Part shown: piece after piece, positions 60,883 through 64,000 of the stretch
How the letters are laid out: every line of letters starts with the position of its first letter
Position numbering within the stretch: the first letter of the stretch is position 1
From: JAGHBT01 sp035311885
GTDB lineage: Bacteria; Krumholzibacteriota; Krumholzibacteriia; Krumholzibacteriales; WJIX01
Length of the DNA: 64,000 nt
Reading direction: 5' to 3'
Assembly: GCA_964554125.1 (NCBI GenBank)
Contig: CAZKNG010000003.1
Location: forward strand, 9,059 to 73,058
Translations under genes and position numbers: made by a program
The notes under the pieces: model-generated
Told to the model about the DNA's origin: nothing
Database searches by the model: none
Seen by the model: only the letters and a program-made list of their open reading frames with translations

Positions 60883-61728
60883 TCAAGAAAAATGTCCTCT
60901 CGCGGCCGCCGTTTTAAGTAACTTAACTGACTCGTACGGAGCGCCTTTTCCTCCCACGTCAACTTTCATTGCTATTTTAGAATGAAAGTCCGATCCGCCT
61001 GTGGGTATTAATTTCATTTCTTTGGCTATGGTTAGAATTTGATTCTCCAAAGCTGCATTATGATTTGGATGCCACACTTCCAGCCCCGCAATTCCTTTCT
61101 CGATAAATTCATTTAATAATTTTGTTTTTCTGATTTCATACGCCGGATGAGCCCAAACCGGGACACCGCCCGAATTCAATATAAGTTCAATAACTTCATC
61201 TGAAGAGAATACCTGCTTGGGAACGTAGGCTTTAGAACCATACCCCAGAAATCTTTCAAAAGCTTCCTGAAAAGATGAAACAATTCCCTTTTCAAGCAAT
61301 GCCACAGCAATATGGGGTCTCCCCATGGAATCGGCCTCCGCCGCGTGCAGGTCATCTAGGGACAAAGTAATCCCACATTCAGAAGAGAGTTTCCTGAGAA
61401 TTTCTTCAGCTCTCAAGAGCCGTTTATCCCTCAGCCACTTCAATTTCGTCTTAATTACAGGATCGTATATGTCTATGTAGTACCCCAGGATATGAACGTT
61501 TGTGTCACGGCCGTCTCTCGCGCTGAATTCTATACCCGTTACAACATCAATTCCCATTTCACTTCCAGCCTTCAAGGCTTCTTCCTGACCTTTGATAGTA
61601 TCATGATCAGTTATTGATACAGCGCCCAGACCGTATCGGGCGGCAAGCTCAACCAGCCCGCGAGGGGATAATTCACCATCTGAGCAGCTTGAATGGGTAT
61701 GAAGGTCGCAACAAAACCTTTTTTTCAT
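60883..61728 (-). CDS. PHP-domain phosphoesterase (YciV/TrpH type)
   Basis: A 281-residue metal-dependent phosphoesterase. DLHTHSSCSDGELSPRGLVE, SITDHDTIKGQEEAL, GIEFSARDG, VWAHPAYE and GGSDFHS are the PHP metal-binding motifs in order. The length and layout fit the YciV/RNase AM group, which hydrolyses 3',5'-bisphosphonucleotides and trims RNA 5' ends. It lies 12 bases after the TPR gene. Confidence 0.88.
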   Translation of the reverse strand: MKKRFCCDLHTHSSCSDGELSPRGLVELAARYGLGAVSITDHDTIKGQEEALKAGSEMGIDVVTGIEFSARDGRDTNVHILGYYIDIYDPVIKTKLKWLRDKRLLRAEEILRKLSSECGITLSLDDLHAAEADSMGRPHIAVALLEKGIVSSFQEAFERFLGYGSKAYVPKQVFSSDEVIELILNSGGVPVWAHPAYEIRKTKLLNEFIEKGIAGLEVWHPNHNAALENQILTIAKEMKLIPTGGSDFHSKIAMKVDVGGKGAPYESVKLLKTAAARGHFS

Positions 61729-61740
61729 TATTATATCTTC

Positions 61741-63216
61741 TCAGGTATGACTGTTTAGTTTTTTCATCTTCTCACTTATATCCCGGAAAGAAACATCGAC
61801 AACATAGACTTTTTCAAAATTCTCACGTGCTTTCTCAACATCGTCAACAGCTTCATAGGCAAGCCCGAGATTATAATGAATTCCGAGGTCTTCATCACCG
61901 TAACTGTCCGCTATTTCCGCTCCCCTCTCAAGCTGTTTTATCGCGAGGTTATACTGCCCCTTCTGTATAAAACAATAACCGATCATCTCAAGACTCCGCA
62001 GCTTGAGCTCCTCTGAGCGTGAGGCTACCTGCAGTTCCTTTACAGCTTCGTTGAAAAGAGCCATTTCAATATAAGCCATCCCCAAATCGTAGTGACTCTT
62101 GAAATCATCCTTCTCAATATCACTTGTTATCTCTTCATGAACTTTTGTTTCATCTTCAACGCTGAATTGTGTTATGTCAGAAAAATCCTCTAAGAAATCT
62201 CCGCTTTCATCCTTCTCAAAAGAATCCTTCGTCTGATCACTTTCTCTCTTATCAGGTTTTCCTTCTTCTCTTCCGGAATCAGAAATACCATCCTTGGATT
62301 CGGGGGATTCTTTTTCCGCATTTTGATAGTGGTTGTCCGAACTTATGACATATTCATCTCTCTGTCCTTCCCCATTTATTTGATCATCGTCTTGGAGCTC
62401 TTCGGATTGACCCCCTTCTGCCGGCTCCTTTTCCCTATCCTTATCCATCGTGGTTTCACTGCCGTCGCTAACATTCAAATCCGGCTTAGGAGACTGCGTA
62501 TCCCGGCTTTCTGAGTCCATATCGATTTCTGTTTCTACATCATCAACCTCGAGCGAAGGATCTATCTTTATAGAATCAAGTATCCTATCGACCTTCTCGC
62601 GCTCTCTATCCGACAGAGATGATTTTAATCTCTCCATTCTTTCTTTATAGAATTCAACCGATTCGCCGTCTCCGCTTTCACGGTCATCCCGAATAAGTTC
62701 CGCGTTTATTTCGGAAGCTCTGAAGTTGTTTCCGAGGGTCTCAAAAAGATCAACGGATTTTGAAACTACTTTCTTGTAATTACCCATCAATTCCAATATT
62801 GTCTCTATCCGCTGATCAGTTCCTTCAGGAATAGAATCAGTTTCCGACAGGAGCAGATCCATGTACGCGTTGAAATATTCTGCCGCTTCGCTTGTAAAAT
62901 TCTGTTTCGCCTTAAGTTCCCCAAGCTTGTAAACCGTGCTTAATCTTCCCGGAATAATTTTGAGTATCTTTTTGCACACAGCCACAGCATTGTTATAAAG
63001 AGCGACTCTTTCATAATGATTTATCGCGTTTTCAAATGATGAAATAGCCTGGATACGATCTCCGGCTTTGATATATATATCACCCAGTTCATTCGATAGA
63101 TTAGGATTGCTGGAATGACCGTCCAGGATCTTTTTATATACATTGATAGCCTTTTCGAGCTTACCCTTTTTCAGTAAATCCTGTGCTTGCCTTCTTAATT
63201 TACTTGCTTTGCTCAA
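61741..63216 (-). CDS. TPR protein with long acidic linker
   Basis: A 491-residue protein. N-terminal tetratricopeptide repeats (about 1-165; KLRRQAQDLLKKGKLEKAI, NELGDIYIKAGDRIQAISSF) are joined to C-terminal repeats (about 385-490; SHYDLGMAYIEMALFNEAVK, IHYNLGLAYEAVDDVEKAR) by a 160-residue linker rich in Asp, Glu, Ser and Lys. No signal peptide is visible. Similar proteins in delta-proteobacteria and FCB genomes are of unknown function. The start is TTG, overlapping the hutI stop in TTGA. Confidence 0.75.
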   Translation of the reverse strand: MSKASKLRRQAQDLLKKGKLEKAINVYKKILDGHSSNPNLSNELGDIYIKAGDRIQAISSFENAINHYERVALYNNAVAVCKKILKIIPGRLSTVYKLGELKAKQNFTSEAAEYFNAYMDLLLSETDSIPEGTDQRIETILELMGNYKKVVSKSVDLFETLGNNFRASEINAELIRDDRESGDGESVEFYKERMERLKSSLSDREREKVDRILDSIKIDPSLEVDDVETEIDMDSESRDTQSPKPDLNVSDGSETTMDKDREKEPAEGGQSEELQDDDQINGEGQRDEYVISSDNHYQNAEKESPESKDGISDSGREEGKPDKRESDQTKDSFEKDESGDFLEDFSDITQFSVEDETKVHEEITSDIEKDDFKSHYDLGMAYIEMALFNEAVKELQVASRSEELKLRSLEMIGYCFIQKGQYNLAIKQLERGAEIADSYGDEDLGIHYNLGLAYEAVDDVEKARENFEKVYVVDVSFRDISEKMKKLNSHT

Positions 63217-64000
63217 AACCCGATCTCACTCCTGACATTATAGTCTTCTAACTCCCAGACGACATTGCCTTCTTTAATCACAATCACAGAATGATCTGTC
63301 CCGGCCCTGGAAGGTATCTCACGATAGTCCTCAACATCATACACTACCAGATCAGCTTTCTTTCCCTTTTCCAAAGATCCGACTTTATTCTGCATGCCTA
63401 TTGAATGAGCCGCGTTTATAGTAGCCGCGTTAACAGCTTCAGACGGCAGAAGTCTCATCTGAGAACATGCTATCGAGACTGCCAAAGGCATCGATAAAGA
63501 AGGCGCGCTTCCCGGATTAAAGTCCGTTGCAAGCGCTATCGCGGCACCGGCTGAAACCAGTTTCCTGGCAGGCGCGAAAGAGTTCGACGCGAGTCCAAAA
63601 CTTGTCCCCGGCAGAAGAACTCCCACAGTATCGCTGTTCGACAGAGCTTTAATTCCCGACTCTGTCACCTTCGTAAGATGATCCACGGAATCCGCGCCGA
63701 GTTCAACGGCCAACTCAGTGCCGCCAATGGCGAATATTTCATCGGCATGTACTTTAAGTCTAAATCCATTCTTTTTACCCGCAATTAATATCTGTCTTGT
63801 TTCGTCAAGGTCAAAAACATCCTTTTCACAAAACACATCTATGTATTCAGCCTTGCCCTGCTTTGCAACCTCCGGAATTACTTCATCAATGACGAATTTC
63901 ACATATTCACCTTTACCACTTAATTCAGGGGGTTTCTGATGAGCCCCCATGAACGTAGATACTATATCTAAAGGCATATCTTCGACGAGACGGGAAATTA
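63213..64000 (-). CDS. hutI: Imidazolonepropionase (partial, runs off the window)
   Basis: The C-terminal about 262 residues of HutI, which opens the imidazolone ring in histidine breakdown. VSTFMGAHQKP, LKVHADEIFAIGG, ADSVDHL, LLPGTSFGL and ALATDFNPGSAPS carry the metal ligands and substrate residues of this amidohydrolase. The reading frame is open to the window's edge, so the start lies beyond 64000. Together with hutH, 30 kb away, it supports a histidine degradation route with dispersed genes. Confidence 0.93.
   Translation of the reverse strand, partial: ISRLVEDMPLDIVSTFMGAHQKPPELSGKGEYVKFVIDEVIPEVAKQGKAEYIDVFCEKDVFDLDETRQILIAGKKNGFRLKVHADEIFAIGGTELAVELGADSVDHLTKVTESGIKALSNSDTVGVLLPGTSFGLASNSFAPARKLVSAGAAIALATDFNPGSAPSLSMPLAVSIACSQMRLLPSEAVNAATINAAHSIGMQNKVGSLEKGKKADLVVYDVEDYREIPSRAGTDHSVIVIKEGNVVWELEDYNVRSEIGF

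Noticed and set aside
1..64000. tRNA, rRNA or CRISPR loci
   Set aside because: No cloverleaf, rRNA-like segment or regularly spaced repeat array was recognised in the intergenic regions.

Overview
The window reads as chromosome of a Gram-negative (diderm) bacterium of moderate, roughly mid-40s %GC content (judged by eye). Evidence for two membranes: a PilQ secretin, a DcaP-like porin, a FadL-like barrel, a TonB-dependent receptor, ADP-heptose genes (hldE split into kinase and adenylyltransferase) and an HtrB/LpxL-type acyltransferase. DUF4954, the bacterial serpin and the vitamin-type ECF S component next to a TonB receptor point loosely to the FCB-type candidate lineages; the gene order of the pilus cluster is myxobacterial or Geobacter-like. 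The phylum cannot be fixed from this sequence alone. Almost all genes are on the minus strand.

Layout. 1-5090: an AT-rich island on the plus strand with decayed mobile-element-like fragments and three intact genes (DUF1015 protein, B12-binding-type radical SAM enzyme, family 2 glycosyltransferase). 5091-14043: minus-strand genes for a porin, a secreted C69 dipeptidase, a 2-hydroxyacid dehydrogenase, a THUMP RNA methyltransferase, a SIS protein and a DUF4954 hexapeptide-repeat protein. 14293-16282: a plus-strand pair, a CxxCH lipoprotein and a FadL-like barrel, behind a clear sigma-70 promoter. 16402-23884: the classical lipid operon ndk, DUF177, rpmF, plsX, fabH, fabD, fabG, acpP, fabF, rnc. 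23968-39992: a cyclic 2,3-diphosphoglycerate synthetase-like GTPase, hldE halves, DUF3467, a lipid A acyltransferase, a DUF362 ferredoxin, dprA, an MscS channel, hutH, a secreted serpin, obgE, a glcD-like oxidase, an aminotransferase, coaD and rsmD.

40094-58350 is a complete type IV pilus locus. Read along the minus strand the order is pilB, pilT, pilC, pilS, pilR, pilA, (AAA/DUF4143 ATPase), ABC ATPase, ABC permease, TPR protein, pilD, pilM, pilN, pilO, pilP, pilQ. This is the Myxococcus xanthus order, including the pilH/pilI-type ABC transporter. Five sequences match the sigma-54 -24/-12 consensus. They lie upstream of pilB (two), pilA, the ABC operon and pilM, several with dyads just upstream. 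With pilS/pilR in the same locus, this suggests that the whole machine is one PilR/sigma-54 regulon. This is the main finding.

58456-64000: a TonB-dependent receptor whose gene overlaps an ECF S component, a PHP-domain phosphoesterase, a TPR protein with a long acidic linker, and the 3' part of hutI, which runs off the right edge. No tRNA, rRNA or CRISPR array was seen.
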